DNA of 64,000 nt from Dinoroseobacter sp049801095 (GTDB lineage Bacteria > Pseudomonadota > Alphaproteobacteria > Rhodobacterales > Rhodobacteraceae). Numbering within the stretch: position 1 is the first letter of the stretch; each line of letters opens with the position of its first letter. Under the pieces are notes generated by a model. That model made no database searches. It saw only the letters and a list, made by a program, of their open reading frames with translations, and was not told the origin of the DNA. The position numbers were made by a program, and so were the translations under genes. The stretch is from assembly GCF_049801095.1 (NCBI RefSeq), contig NZ_JBNAGH010000001.1:248001-312000 (forward strand), given 5' to 3'. This document shows positions 33,100 to 41,885 of this stretch, one piece after another.

Positions 33100-34633
33100 G
33101 GGCGCCCTCCGCAAATCCATCGCCAGCCATCCAGACGCCCAGCTCCGCCGGGGTCATGGTGCCGCGCGCAAATTCGGGCGAGAGCCGCCCCTCGGACATC
33201 ACATGGATCACATCCGACAGGGCCAGAACCTCGTCGAGATCCTCGGAAATCAAAAGCACTGCCGCCCCGCCATCGCGGGCCTTGATCAGCTGCTCCTGCA
33301 CGTAGGTGACCGCGCCGATATCGAGGCCCCGCACGGGTTGGTTGGCGAGCACGATCCGCGGCGCATCCTCCAGCACGCGGCCCAGAATGAGTTTCTGCAT
33401 ATTGCCGCCGGACAGAAGCCGGATCGGCGTCTCCGGTCCCGGGCAGCGCACGTCATAGGTGTCGATCACCTCGCGCGCGAAGTCCCGCGCCGCGCCCCAG
33501 CGCATCCAACCGCGACGGCTGAACCCTGCGCTCAGATAGGCCTCGAGGATCGCGTTTTCGGTCAGGGAGAAATCCGCGATGGTCCCGGTCTTGTGTCGGT
33601 CCTCGGGGATCCGTCCGATGCGATGGGCCAGCGCCGCGCGGGGGGACCAATCCTCCACCGGGGCATTGCCGAACCGCATCTCGCCCGAGGCGGGCGCGAT
33701 CAGCCCGCCGATCAGATCCGCGAGGGCCACCTGCCCGTTGCCCGAGACGCCCGCGAGTCCGGTGATCTGGCCCGCGCGCAGATCCAGCGTCACCTTGGCC
33801 AACCCCGGCGCCGCGCCTTCGCTGGGTGTGCTGACCTGAGCAAGGCTCAGAAGCGCCGGACCGGGCGTCGCCGGGCGTGGCGCCACCGGTGCGATCTCGG
33901 CCCCGACCATCATCTCTGCCAGCTTGTGCCGGTCAGTCTCAGCCGTGGCCACGCGCCCCACAACCTTGCCATGGCGCAGGACCACAACGCGGTTCGCAAT
34001 GGCCGTGACCTCATGGAGTTTGTGGGAAATAAAGATCACCGACATGCCCTGGGCCACCGCCTTGCGCAGGGTGGCAAAGAGCGCGTCGGCCTCTTGCGGG
34101 GTGAGCACAGCCGTCGGCTCATCCAGGATCAGGATCCGGGCATCGCGGTAGAGCGCCTTGAGGATCTCGACCCGCTGCCGCTCTCCAACGGTCAGCGTCC
34201 CGACCCGGGCGTCCGGATCCACCTCAAGCCCGAAGGACGACGCCAGATCCGCCAGTTTGCGCCGCGCCGCGCCGGTGCCCAGGGCCGCCCGCCAGATCGA
34301 TTGGGTCCCGAGGATCACATTGTCCAGCACGGTCAGGTTATCCGCGAGGGTGAAATGCTGATGCACCATCCCCACCCCCGCGGCGAGTGCCGCGCGCGGC
34401 TCCCCGGGCGGGAGCGGCTGGCCAAACACCTCCACCCCGCCCTCATCGGCGGTGTAATGGCCAAAGAGGATATTCATCAGCGTGGTCTTGCCCGCCCCGT
34501 TCTCGCCGAGCAGGGCCAGCACCTCGCCCTCGGCCAGATCAAAGGAGATCTGATCATTGGCCGTGAGCGCGCCGAAGCGTTTGGTAATGCTGTCGAGGCG
34601 CAGCACAGGCTGCGCCCCGGAAGGGCTGGTCAT
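33089..34633 (-). CDS. BMP-family ABC transporter ATPase (double NBD)
   Basis: A 514-residue protein with two fused nucleotide-binding domains, as in RbsA/MglA/YufO. NBD1 has Walker A LGENGAGKTTLMNILFG, VGERQRVEILKALYRD and Walker B LILDEPTAVLTP. NBD2 has the degenerate P-loop GVSGNGQVALADLIGG, LSGGNMQKLILGRVL and RIVLANQPVRGLD. The C-terminus overlaps the next permease gene. The ATG (34633) overlaps the stop of the binding-protein gene by 1 nt. Confidence 0.93.
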   Translation of the reverse strand: MTSPSGAQPVLRLDSITKRFGALTANDQISFDLAEGEVLALLGENGAGKTTLMNILFGHYTADEGGVEVFGQPLPPGEPRAALAAGVGMVHQHFTLADNLTVLDNVILGTQSIWRAALGTGAARRKLADLASSFGLEVDPDARVGTLTVGERQRVEILKALYRDARILILDEPTAVLTPQEADALFATLRKAVAQGMSVIFISHKLHEVTAIANRVVVLRHGKVVGRVATAETDRHKLAEMMVGAEIAPVAPRPATPGPALLSLAQVSTPSEGAAPGLAKVTLDLRAGQITGLAGVSGNGQVALADLIGGLIAPASGEMRFGNAPVEDWSPRAALAHRIGRIPEDRHKTGTIADFSLTENAILEAYLSAGFSRRGWMRWGAARDFAREVIDTYDVRCPGPETPIRLLSGGNMQKLILGRVLEDAPRIVLANQPVRGLDIGAVTYVQEQLIKARDGGAAVLLISEDLDEVLALSDVIHVMSEGRLSPEFARGTMTPAELGVWMAGDGFAEGAHAA

Positions 34634-35661
34634 CAGGAGGATTTCGGCTCGGTGTCGTTGATCTCCACCGTGAAGCTGCCGTCGCGTATCGCCGCGTCGC
34701 GCGCCTTCACCAGATCCATGACTTCGGCGGGAACCTTGCCCTCGAAGGTGCCGAGCGGTGCGAGGCTGCTGCCACCTTCCTTCATGTAGGAATAGACGCC
34801 GTAATTGTCGGCCTCAAAGGTGCCCGCGTTCACAGCAGCAATGGCGGCCTGCAGGGTCGGTTCGAAATGCCATAGGGCGGAGGCGACGACCGTATCGGGG
34901 TAATCCGCCTGGGTGTCGATCACGTTGCCAATGGCCAGAAGCCCCCGTTCCTGCGCGGCATCGGACACGCCGAAACGTTCGGCATAGAGCATGTCCGCCC
35001 CGTTCTCGATCATCGCAAAGGCGGTTTCCTTGGCCTTGGGCGGATCGAACCAGGAGCCGATGAAGCTGACCTGGAAGGTCACGTCCGGGTTGGTCTCGCG
35101 CGCACCGGCCATGAAGGCATGCATCAGGCGGTTCACCTCGGGGATCGGGAAGCCGCCGACCATGCCGATATTGCCCGCCTCGGACATGGATCCCGCAATC
35201 AAACCAGTCAGATACGCGGCGTCCTGAATGTAGTTGTCGAAGACTGCGAAATTCGCGAGCCCCGGATCTTCCAGGAAGGACGAGCCCATCAGGAAGGCCA
35301 CTTCCGGATAGTCGGCAGCCACCTCGCGGGCCTCAGCCTCGACGGCGAAGACCTCCCCGATCATCAGCTCGACACCGCTCTCGGCATATTCGCGCATGAC
35401 GCGCGGATAGTCCGTATTCGCGACATTTTCCGAGAAGGTATAGGTGATCTGACCTGCGGCCGCGGCGGCCTCCGCGGCGATATGGATGCGGCTCACCCAT
35501 TGCTGCTCGACCGGCACGGTGTAGATCCCCGCAACCTTGATCGGCTCGGCCGCGCGGGCCCCGGGCACCAGGGCACCCGCCGCCACGAGGGCCAGGGCCG
35601 AGCTGAGCAGCGCGCGCCGGGAGAGGCCCGTGCTGGGCGTGAGGGTCTTGCGGTGGGTCAT
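34633..35661 (-). CDS. BMP-family substrate-binding lipoprotein-like protein
   Basis: A 342-residue periplasmic binding protein of the BMP/PnrA-like family (nucleoside binding). It starts with a Tat-like signal, SRRALLSSALALVAAGALV, with cleavage near ARAAEP. The mature part contains KVAGIYTVPVEQQWVSRIH, NTDYPRVMREYAESG and NIGMVGGFPIPEVNRLMHAF. It is first in the operon with two permeases, a double ATPase, then a methyltransferase and cytosine deaminase. Nucleoside or nucleobase import feeding salvage is the simplest reading. Confidence 0.9.
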   Translation of the reverse strand: MTHRKTLTPSTGLSRRALLSSALALVAAGALVPGARAAEPIKVAGIYTVPVEQQWVSRIHIAAEAAAAAGQITYTFSENVANTDYPRVMREYAESGVELMIGEVFAVEAEAREVAADYPEVAFLMGSSFLEDPGLANFAVFDNYIQDAAYLTGLIAGSMSEAGNIGMVGGFPIPEVNRLMHAFMAGARETNPDVTFQVSFIGSWFDPPKAKETAFAMIENGADMLYAERFGVSDAAQERGLLAIGNVIDTQADYPDTVVASALWHFEPTLQAAIAAVNAGTFEADNYGVYSYMKEGGSSLAPLGTFEGKVPAEVMDLVKARDAAIRDGSFTVEINDTEPKSS

Positions 35662-35876
35662 GAGGTGGGCTCCCTATCGGTGTTTTTTTGTAATCCGCCC
35701 TGACGGAAAATCGGCATGCAGAGGGCTTCAAGCTGAAACCGGCGCCGAGCCGTGTCCGGGCTGGGGCGGCTTGTGCGCCCGCTGAAAGAATAGGCACGGA
35801 ACAGCAGAACGCTCAAGACGCAGGCGCACGCCGCGAGACGATTTCCGTGGGCGCGGCCCAGCTTGCCGGGGCCACG

Positions 35877-35905
35877 AAAAAGGGCGGCACCCGAAGATGC
35901 CGCCC
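35877..35905 (-). terminator. Intrinsic terminator of the Gly-rich gene
   Basis: On the minus strand an 8-bp perfect stem, GGGCGGCA / TGCCGCCC, with an 8-nt loop is followed directly by TTTTT (complement of A35877-A35881). It begins 24 nt after the stop of the Gly-rich gene. Confidence 0.88.
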
Positions 35906-35928
35906 GTTGATCCGATGCGCGGAAGGGC

Positions 35929-37221
35929 TCAGTCCTCCTTGGCCGCGTCTTTCTTCCAATTGGTCCAGCCGCCTTCAGGGGCTTTCGAGGCTGCTGGCGC
36001 CTCGGGTGCTGCCGCAGGGGCTGCCTGCGCCGGAGCGGCCTCTCCGCCCTGGTTGCCGCCACCGAAACGTCCGGCGAACCGACCGGGTTGGACATTGCCG
36101 GGCGCTGCGTTGTCATCACCGCCGCCCTGAGCGTTGCGGAAGCGTTCGGCAAATCGGCCACCGCCGAAGCCGCCACCCTGTCCGCCTTGCGCATTGCGGA
36201 GACGTTCGGCCAGACGACCGCCGCCAAAGCCACCGCCCTGCTGGCCCTGGGCACCGCCCTGGGCCCCTTGGCCGCCACCCTGCCGGTTGGCGAGGAAGGC
36301 CGCGAGGCGTCCGTTGCCGAAGCCGCCCTGCCCCCCTTGTCCGCCCTGCTGGCCGCCCTGGCCACCTTGTCCGCCGCCGAAGCGCCCGCCGCCAAAGCCG
36401 CCGCCTTGCTGGCCACCCTGACCGCCCTGTTGGCGATTTGCGAGGAAGGCTGCGAGACGCCCATTGCCGAAGCCGCCCTGACCGCCCTGTTGGCCGCCTT
36501 GGCCACCGCCCTGCTGGGGCCGCTGACCGAAGCCGCCACCCTGACCACCGCCGAAGCGGCCGCCGCCTTGGCCCGCAGCCCCTTGGCCACCACCGAACCG
36601 GCCCGCGCCTTGCCCGGCACCGCCTTGGCCACCTTGGCCGCCACCGAAGCGACCGCCGCCAAAGCCACCGCCTTGCTGGCCACCCTGGCCGCCGCCGAAC
36701 CGGCCCCCGAAGCCGCCCCCGGCTTGGCCACCGCCCTGGCCCGCCTGGCCACCTCCAAAGCGGCCGCCGCCAAAGCCGCCGCCCGCCTGACCGGCCTGGC
36801 CACCGCCTTGGCCGCCACCCTGGCCGAACCGGCCTCCGAAACCGCCGCCTTGCGCCTTGGCAAATCCGCCCTGGCCTGCGCCGAAACCGCCTCCGGCGCC
36901 CGCACCAAAGCGGCCACCACCACCGCCTGCGCCACCGGCACCACCAGCACCGCCCGCGGCGCCGCCGCCCTGAGCCTGTGCGGCAAAGCGACCGCGCCCG
37001 AAGCGACCCCGCAAACCGCCCGCAGGTGCAGCGCCGCCGCCAAAGCCCGTGGCCGGTGCTTGCGCGGCTTCAGTCGCCGGAGCGGCCGTCGCTGACGCCG
37101 GTTTCGCTGCGGCCTTCGCAGGGGCCTTTGCGGGAGCTTTCGCCGGAGACTTCGCCGTTGTGCTCTTGGCACGGGTGGTCTTAGCGGCGGGTTTGGAGGG
37201 GCTGGCCGGTTTCTTTGCCAT
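35929..37221 (-). CDS. Gly/Gln/Phe/Arg-rich low-complexity protein
   Basis: A 430-residue protein without a recognised fold. Residues 1-60 are histone-H1/AlgP-like (MAKKPASPSKPAAKTTRAKS, APAKAPAKAAAKP). About 60-370 is dominated by GGG-F/R-G units such as GGGFGGGRFGGGQGGQ. Within this are four short amphipathic units: FGNGRLAAFLANRQ twice, FGGGRLAERLRNAQ and FGGGRFAERFRNAQ. It ends GGWTNWKKDAAKED. I see no Tyr, Cys, His or Ile. There is no signal peptide. The CAGGAG ribosome-binding site and a clean terminator support a real gene; opposite-strand frames are artefacts of the same bias. A disordered nucleic-acid-binding or condensate-forming role is only a suggestion. Confidence 0.8.
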   Translation of the reverse strand: MAKKPASPSKPAAKTTRAKSTTAKSPAKAPAKAPAKAAAKPASATAAPATEAAQAPATGFGGGAAPAGGLRGRFGRGRFAAQAQGGGAAGGAGGAGGAGGGGGRFGAGAGGGFGAGQGGFAKAQGGGFGGRFGQGGGQGGGQAGQAGGGFGGGRFGGGQAGQGGGQAGGGFGGRFGGGQGGQQGGGFGGGRFGGGQGGQGGAGQGAGRFGGGQGAAGQGGGRFGGGQGGGFGQRPQQGGGQGGQQGGQGGFGNGRLAAFLANRQQGGQGGQQGGGFGGGRFGGGQGGQGGQQGGQGGQGGFGNGRLAAFLANRQGGGQGAQGGAQGQQGGGFGGGRLAERLRNAQGGQGGGFGGGRFAERFRNAQGGGDDNAAPGNVQPGRFAGRFGGGNQGGEAAPAQAAPAAAPEAPAASKAPEGGWTNWKKDAAKED

Positions 37222-37405
37222 GACAAAAATCTCCTGTGAGAAAGCGATCCGGGGATTTGAATGCGTTGATGTGACACAGCGCGCCTAGACGCGCCGTCCT
37301 CCTCTCCGGTATGCCGCGTTAGGGGTTTGTGTGTAAACACTCTTTGGAACCCCGCGCGGATACAGCAGCATCTTGCCCCGCGACTTTTGCGACGAAGGAT
37401 CTTTC

Positions 37406-37984
37406 ATGCACGACACTGTTGATTTTGTGGCCGTCGTGTCCGGCCTGCCCCGGTCCGGCACTTCGATGATGATGCGGATGCTCACGGCGGGGGGGTTCCC
37501 GCCGGTGGTGGATCACGAGCGGGAGCCGAATGACGACAACCCGCTGGGCTATTTCGAGTTCGAGCCGGTCAAGGCGCTGAAGGAAGATGACAGCTGGGTT
37601 GCGAAATCCACCGGGCAGGTGGTCAAGGTGATCTACAAGCTGGTCTATGACCTGCCCATCGACGTGCCCTATCGCATCGTTTTTCTTCAACGGGATCTGG
37701 GCGAAGTGGTCGCCAGCCAGGAAAAGATGCTGGAGCGCGAGGGGCTCGACCCGAACGCGGTGGATCGGGATCTGATGATCAAGCTCTTTCAGGGCGAGGT
37801 GTTCGATTTCCAGAAATGGGCGCGGGCCCAGCGGAATATCGAGATCCTCTTCGTGGATTACAGCACGATCGTGACCGATCCGGCCTCCTCCGCTGCGCGG
37901 ATCGCCGAGTTCTTCGATTGCGGACTCGACGTGCAGGCCATGGCCGAGGCTGTGGACCCGTCGCTCTACCGCAACCGCGCCTGA
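37406..37984 (+). CDS. Sulfotransferase-like protein
   Basis: A 192-residue protein with a P-loop-like 5'-phosphosulfate motif, GLPRSGTSMMMRML (residues about 11-24), and the 3'-phosphate motif region VFLQRDLGEVVASQEKML (R-x-x-x-x-x-x-x-S), the layout of PAPS-dependent sulfotransferases. The start at 37406 has GAAGGA about 7 nt upstream; the longer frame would begin TTG. It lies between two divergently oriented accessory genes. The acceptor is unknown. The neighbouring Gly-rich protein has no tyrosine, so tyrosine sulfation of it is excluded. Confidence 0.75.
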   Translation: MHDTVDFVAVVSGLPRSGTSMMMRMLTAGGFPPVVDHEREPNDDNPLGYFEFEPVKALKEDDSWVAKSTGQVVKVIYKLVYDLPIDVPYRIVFLQRDLGEVVASQEKMLEREGLDPNAVDRDLMIKLFQGEVFDFQKWARAQRNIEILFVDYSTIVTDPASSAARIAEFFDCGLDVQAMAEAVDPSLYRNRA

Positions 37985-38085
37985 GAGCTGCGCGTCCGCC
38001 AGCGGGGCAATTGGTCACAGGCGGGCGTCGACAGGCGCGCGGAGCATCGCATCACTGATTTGCGCGCCGCGCTAGGAGCCCGCGC

Positions 38086-41000
38086 CTACGGGATCCAGCC
38101 CCAGACCTCGATCAGGAAGAAGCGGACAAAGAGGCGGGTAAACGCCTCCCATGTCTTCATCTCCGCCCCGTCGATCTTGGCAAAGCCGGTCATTTCCGGG
38201 CGGAAGAACCCTTCCTCATTGGGGAACTGGGTTTTCACCCGCACCACCCGGCCGAAATCCTCGACCTCAGCCGAGGGGGCGATGGAGACCACCGTGCCCA
38301 ACCGCTCTTCATCGGGGATGGCCCAGGCCTTGAGGCGGACCACGTCGCCCAGCTGGACCAATCCGATATCGGTCTCCGAGACACTGACCTCCGCCCGGGC
38401 GACCTCATGGTCTTCGATCTCAACAAACAGCTCGCCGACATTGAGATACTTGCCGCGCAGCAGATGCACGTTTTCGGAGACGATCCGACCCGGCGCGATG
38501 GCGCGCAGCTCCACCTTGTCGAGCTGATCCTGATGATAGACGAGCTCGGCTTTCAGCCGCTCGATCTCTGCCTCGGCCACGGCCACATCGGTGGTTGTGG
38601 GAGGCGCGGTGATCTCCGCATGGCGCGCCTCGGCAGTGCGCAGCTCGATCTGGCCGGTCTCGTATTGCATGCGGATCCGCTCATACTCGACCTGCGAGAT
38701 GGCATTGCGATCCAGAAGCTCCTGCGCGCGCTCCGCCTGCGACAGCAGGAAGGGCAGCTCCGCCTGGGCGTGGGCGACGCTTTCCTCGACAATCGCGATC
38801 TCCTCGGGGGTGGCCCCGTCGAGCAAGTCTTCAAGCCGGGCCTCGGCCTGGGCCAGCTTGGCCCGCCGCACCTCAACCTCCATCCGCGGTTCCCAGTCGG
38901 ACATCCGCGCCAGCAGATCCCCTTCGGCAACCACATCGCCCTCGGCCACAAAGATCTCGATCAGTTCCCCGGCGACGCGCGCGCCCACTTCGGAGCGGGT
39001 GTCGGGCAGGATGACGAATTCCCCGCCCACTTCGAACTCGTAGGGTTGGAAGGCCGCATAGGCCAGCGCCCCGAGAAGCACGAGCGCGCTCAGCCGGAAG
39101 ATCCATTTGCTGCGCCGGGATTTGGCGGTGTTCTCGGCATAGAGCCCGGGCAAGGGGCGCGGCCCGGCCTTGGTCAGGTCCCGGCTCTGTCCGAGTGCGA
39201 GGGCGCGGCTGCCTTGGGGCACGGGGACAAGGGCGCGGCTCTGGGCGGCCGCCCCGCCGCCAGCGGCATAGGCACCAGCCCCCCCGGCCCCGCCAAACCC
39301 TGCACCGCCCCCAAAACCACCGGCCATGCCGGCGCCCGCCTGTCCGCCCCGCCCGCCCTGGGCGGCCTTTTCGGCCATTTTCTCGGCGATCACCGTCTTC
39401 ATGGTCGCCTTGGCCATCTCTTCCTTCTTGGCCTTCATGGAGAGGATCCAGATGCCAAACGCCACCAGGAGCGCAAAGAAGATCGCCACGCCCGAGCCAC
39501 CGAAGCGGCCCACCAGAGCGGTCGACACAAAGACCAGAAGGAAGCTCAGGATCAGCCCCGTGAAGAGCGTCGAGCCGATGATGTAGGAGACGAAGATCTT
39601 CTTCTCCCCCGGTGTCGGCTCCGGAAGGGTCATGCCCAGCTTGCTCTGATTGCCCTTGAACATCCACGCATAGGCGCGCTGCTTGAGCATTTCCTGCCGG
39701 AAATAGGTGGTCAGGTATTTGTACCCGTCCCCGGATGAGAGCGGGAAAGCCGTGAGCACAAGCGTGATCAGCGCGATTTGGGACACGAGCAGCGCCACAT
39801 CCGGCAGCACTGTCTGCGAGGAGCGCGCAAAGGCCCAGAACACCGTCCCCAGGGCGAAAATCGCCAGCCGGGTGCGCATGGTCGTGGCATAGACCGCAAG
39901 CTTGCCTTCGCGTGAGAGCTTGCGCACCCCTGCCTCGTCCACCGCGAAACGCGGGATCACAAAGAAGAGCATGCGGAACCCGAAGCCTGGCGTCTCGCCG
40001 CCTTGGCGATGGATCGCCAGCCCGGTCAGAAACGCGGTGAAGAAGTTCACCGTCAGGGTCGAGGCGACGATCCGCCAGAAGAGATCGATCGCGCCCCGCG
40101 CGCTGCTGATGCTGGTGCCGTATTCCGAAAGCCGTGTGAAAACGGCCATGAAGGCAAAGATCGTCAGCGGCCAGAGCAGCCATTTGAACCAGCCCAGCCA
40201 GCCAAAGACCGCGTTGACCGCCGCAAAGAGCCCGGTCGGATTAAAAAGCGAGCGGATGCTCTTGATAGCCGGATCCGATTTCAGATCCGCGTGGCGCTCG
40301 AACTTGACCTTGCGCCCGGCAATGGCCGCGTTGGCGATTTGCGGCGCGTCTTCCTCGTGGGGCGTCCCGGGATCGGCGGGGTCTTCGGCGCCAGCACGGG
40401 CATGGGCGTCTGAACCACTCGCGGCACCAGGGTTGCCGGGCTTCGGCGTGGCAGGCTTGTGGGGGACCCCGTCACTGAGCCCGGTCTTGCGAAAGACCGG
40501 CTTTTTCGGGCTTGGTTTGGGTGTTTCCGCATCGGCACCGGAGGTCGCGGTCTCCCCATTGGGCTCGTTCGCGGGCTTGGGTGCGGCGGCGGACGTATCT
40601 GCCCCGGCCGGGGTCTCAGGCCCACGACGGCCGGCAGAGAAGCGGGAGGTCTTGGGATCAAAGCTCGGCGAGACCCGCGCAGCCTCTGCGGGCGGATCCT
40701 CCGGCGTGGGCTCCGCAGGGGCCGGATCCTCGTTCGGGGTCTCCGCAGCAAGCGCTTCCTCTGCCTCCGCTGCGGGCTCTGAGGGCTTCGGGACAGTGTC
40801 ATCGCTTGGCGCAGCGCTCTCCGTCCGGGCGCTCCCGGCCTGGGTGTTCTCGATCCGAGCGCTCTCGGTTTGGGCGCTCTCAGCCGCGGTGCTCGCAGGC
40901 TGCTGAGCAATTTCCGCGGCCTCAGCCGCTTCCTTGATTTCCCTGGCCTTGGCTTGCAGGGCCTCCCGTGCGGCCATGGCCGCCGCCCGGAAGCTTGGCG

Positions 41001-41565
41001 GTGCTCCGCTCTCGGCAGGCTCCTTCGTCTGATCCGTCTCGGACGCGTCGGTTGGCGTCGGTTCTGGCGCAACCGGCGCGGTCTCGGAGAAAATCAGATC
41101 CTCAAGCCCGTCGATATCCTCATCCGGGTTCGGCAGCGTTTCCGGCTCGGAGGCCAACAGATCGGCATCCATCTCCGCCGCTTCGGCCTTCTCCACCGGG
41201 CTTGCACCGTCGCGCGCGGGCGGCTCGGCGCTCGGCGGCTGCGGCGCCGCGCCGTTATCCTCTAGCAGCACCCCCGCCGCAACCATCTGGGCGGCGAAGC
41301 CCGCAACGGTGGATTTGCGCACCGCCTGCCCGAAGGAGGTCTTGAACGCGGCCCCGGCCTGTTCGAAGCTCCGGCCCCGCCCCAGTTGCGACAGCAGAAA
41401 AAACTCTTCCGTACCAAGACGAAACAGCCGACCGGACTTCGCATCCTTGTAGAACCCATGAGTGCCCTTGCCCCCCTCCGACCGGGAGACCTTGGCATCT
41501 GGATTGAGTTTGTATCGTTTTGCCGGGGCCCCGTCGGGGACCAGCGCTGCATTGCCTCGGGGCAT
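38086..41565 (-). CDS. PqqD-like / degenerate M50-like / HlyD fusion protein
   Basis: A 1,159-residue protein in four parts. Residues about 15-105 form a PqqD-like peptide-binding domain (RLGTEEFFLLSQLGRGRSF). About 106-405 is a Glu/Ala/Pro-rich low-complexity stretch. About 430-730 is a multi-helix domain resembling the M50-like membrane part of putative peptide zinc metalloproteases, followed by a Gly-rich linker (about 735-815, GGFGGGAGFGGAGGAG). From about 820 a helix leads into an HlyD-type adaptor with lipoyl-like GARVAGELIEIFVAEGDVVA, a coiled coil (PEEIAIVEESVAHAQAELP) and a barrel. Where M50 enzymes have NxxHExxH, this reads NFFTAFLT (residues 507-514), so proteolysis is unlikely. 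It is probably an inner-membrane export or anchoring factor. Confidence 0.78.
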   Translation of the reverse strand: MPRGNAALVPDGAPAKRYKLNPDAKVSRSEGGKGTHGFYKDAKSGRLFRLGTEEFFLLSQLGRGRSFEQAGAAFKTSFGQAVRKSTVAGFAAQMVAAGVLLEDNGAAPQPPSAEPPARDGASPVEKAEAAEMDADLLASEPETLPNPDEDIDGLEDLIFSETAPVAPEPTPTDASETDQTKEPAESGAPPSFRAAAMAAREALQAKAREIKEAAEAAEIAQQPASTAAESAQTESARIENTQAGSARTESAAPSDDTVPKPSEPAAEAEEALAAETPNEDPAPAEPTPEDPPAEAARVSPSFDPKTSRFSAGRRGPETPAGADTSAAAPKPANEPNGETATSGADAETPKPSPKKPVFRKTGLSDGVPHKPATPKPGNPGAASGSDAHARAGAEDPADPGTPHEEDAPQIANAAIAGRKVKFERHADLKSDPAIKSIRSLFNPTGLFAAVNAVFGWLGWFKWLLWPLTIFAFMAVFTRLSEYGTSISSARGAIDLFWRIVASTLTVNFFTAFLTGLAIHRQGGETPGFGFRMLFFVIPRFAVDEAGVRKLSREGKLAVYATTMRTRLAIFALGTVFWAFARSSQTVLPDVALLVSQIALITLVLTAFPLSSGDGYKYLTTYFRQEMLKQRAYAWMFKGNQSKLGMTLPEPTPGEKKIFVSYIIGSTLFTGLILSFLLVFVSTALVGRFGGSGVAIFFALLVAFGIWILSMKAKKEEMAKATMKTVIAEKMAEKAAQGGRGGQAGAGMAGGFGGGAGFGGAGGAGAYAAGGGAAAQSRALVPVPQGSRALALGQSRDLTKAGPRPLPGLYAENTAKSRRSKWIFRLSALVLLGALAYAAFQPYEFEVGGEFVILPDTRSEVGARVAGELIEIFVAEGDVVAEGDLLARMSDWEPRMEVEVRRAKLAQAEARLEDLLDGATPEEIAIVEESVAHAQAELPFLLSQAERAQELLDRNAISQVEYERIRMQYETGQIELRTAEARHAEITAPPTTTDVAVAEAEIERLKAELVYHQDQLDKVELRAIAPGRIVSENVHLLRGKYLNVGELFVEIEDHEVARAEVSVSETDIGLVQLGDVVRLKAWAIPDEERLGTVVSIAPSAEVEDFGRVVRVKTQFPNEEGFFRPEMTGFAKIDGAEMKTWEAFTRLFVRFFLIEVWGWIP

Positions 41566-41885
41566 GGGTCCCGCCTGCTAAAAAACACAATCGGCCTTAG
41601 GGTTTAATTTCCACAACACTGCCTGTTTTTCAATCGCAGAGCGTGTCGCAGTTGACTAATGTTGCGCGGAACACGCGCCCCACCGGCCAATGACCCCCTA
41701 GGACATCTGTTTCTACATTGCCGACAGTTTACTGCTATTTGGTGTGCGCTCTGCGGTTTTTTCGCCTGCAAAACGACGCAGTTCGTGCAAATGCGTAGAT
41801 CTTAAGCTAGAATTCACCCTAGGCTTGCGATGTAGTGATACAGCCAGTCTACACTCCCGTAGCTATTCAGTGACACAGGTCCCTC
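41566..41885. promoter_or_regulatory. AT-rich divergent intergenic region
   Basis: About 320 nt, visibly lower in GC than its neighbours, between the divergent PqqD/M50/HlyD gene and the hydrolase gene at 41886. A TTGACT (41653-41658) could be a -35 element, but no matching -10 is obvious. No credible open frame or RNA gene is seen. The base composition suggests a horizontally acquired or promoter-rich patch. Confidence 0.45.

Noticed and set aside
35658..37340. 560-codon alternative minus-strand frame and a 445-codon plus-strand frame over the Gly-rich gene
   Set aside because: Only the chosen frame has a ribosome-binding site, a sensible basic N-terminus, coherent repeat units and a stop just before a terminator. 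The others are frame shadows of the repeats.
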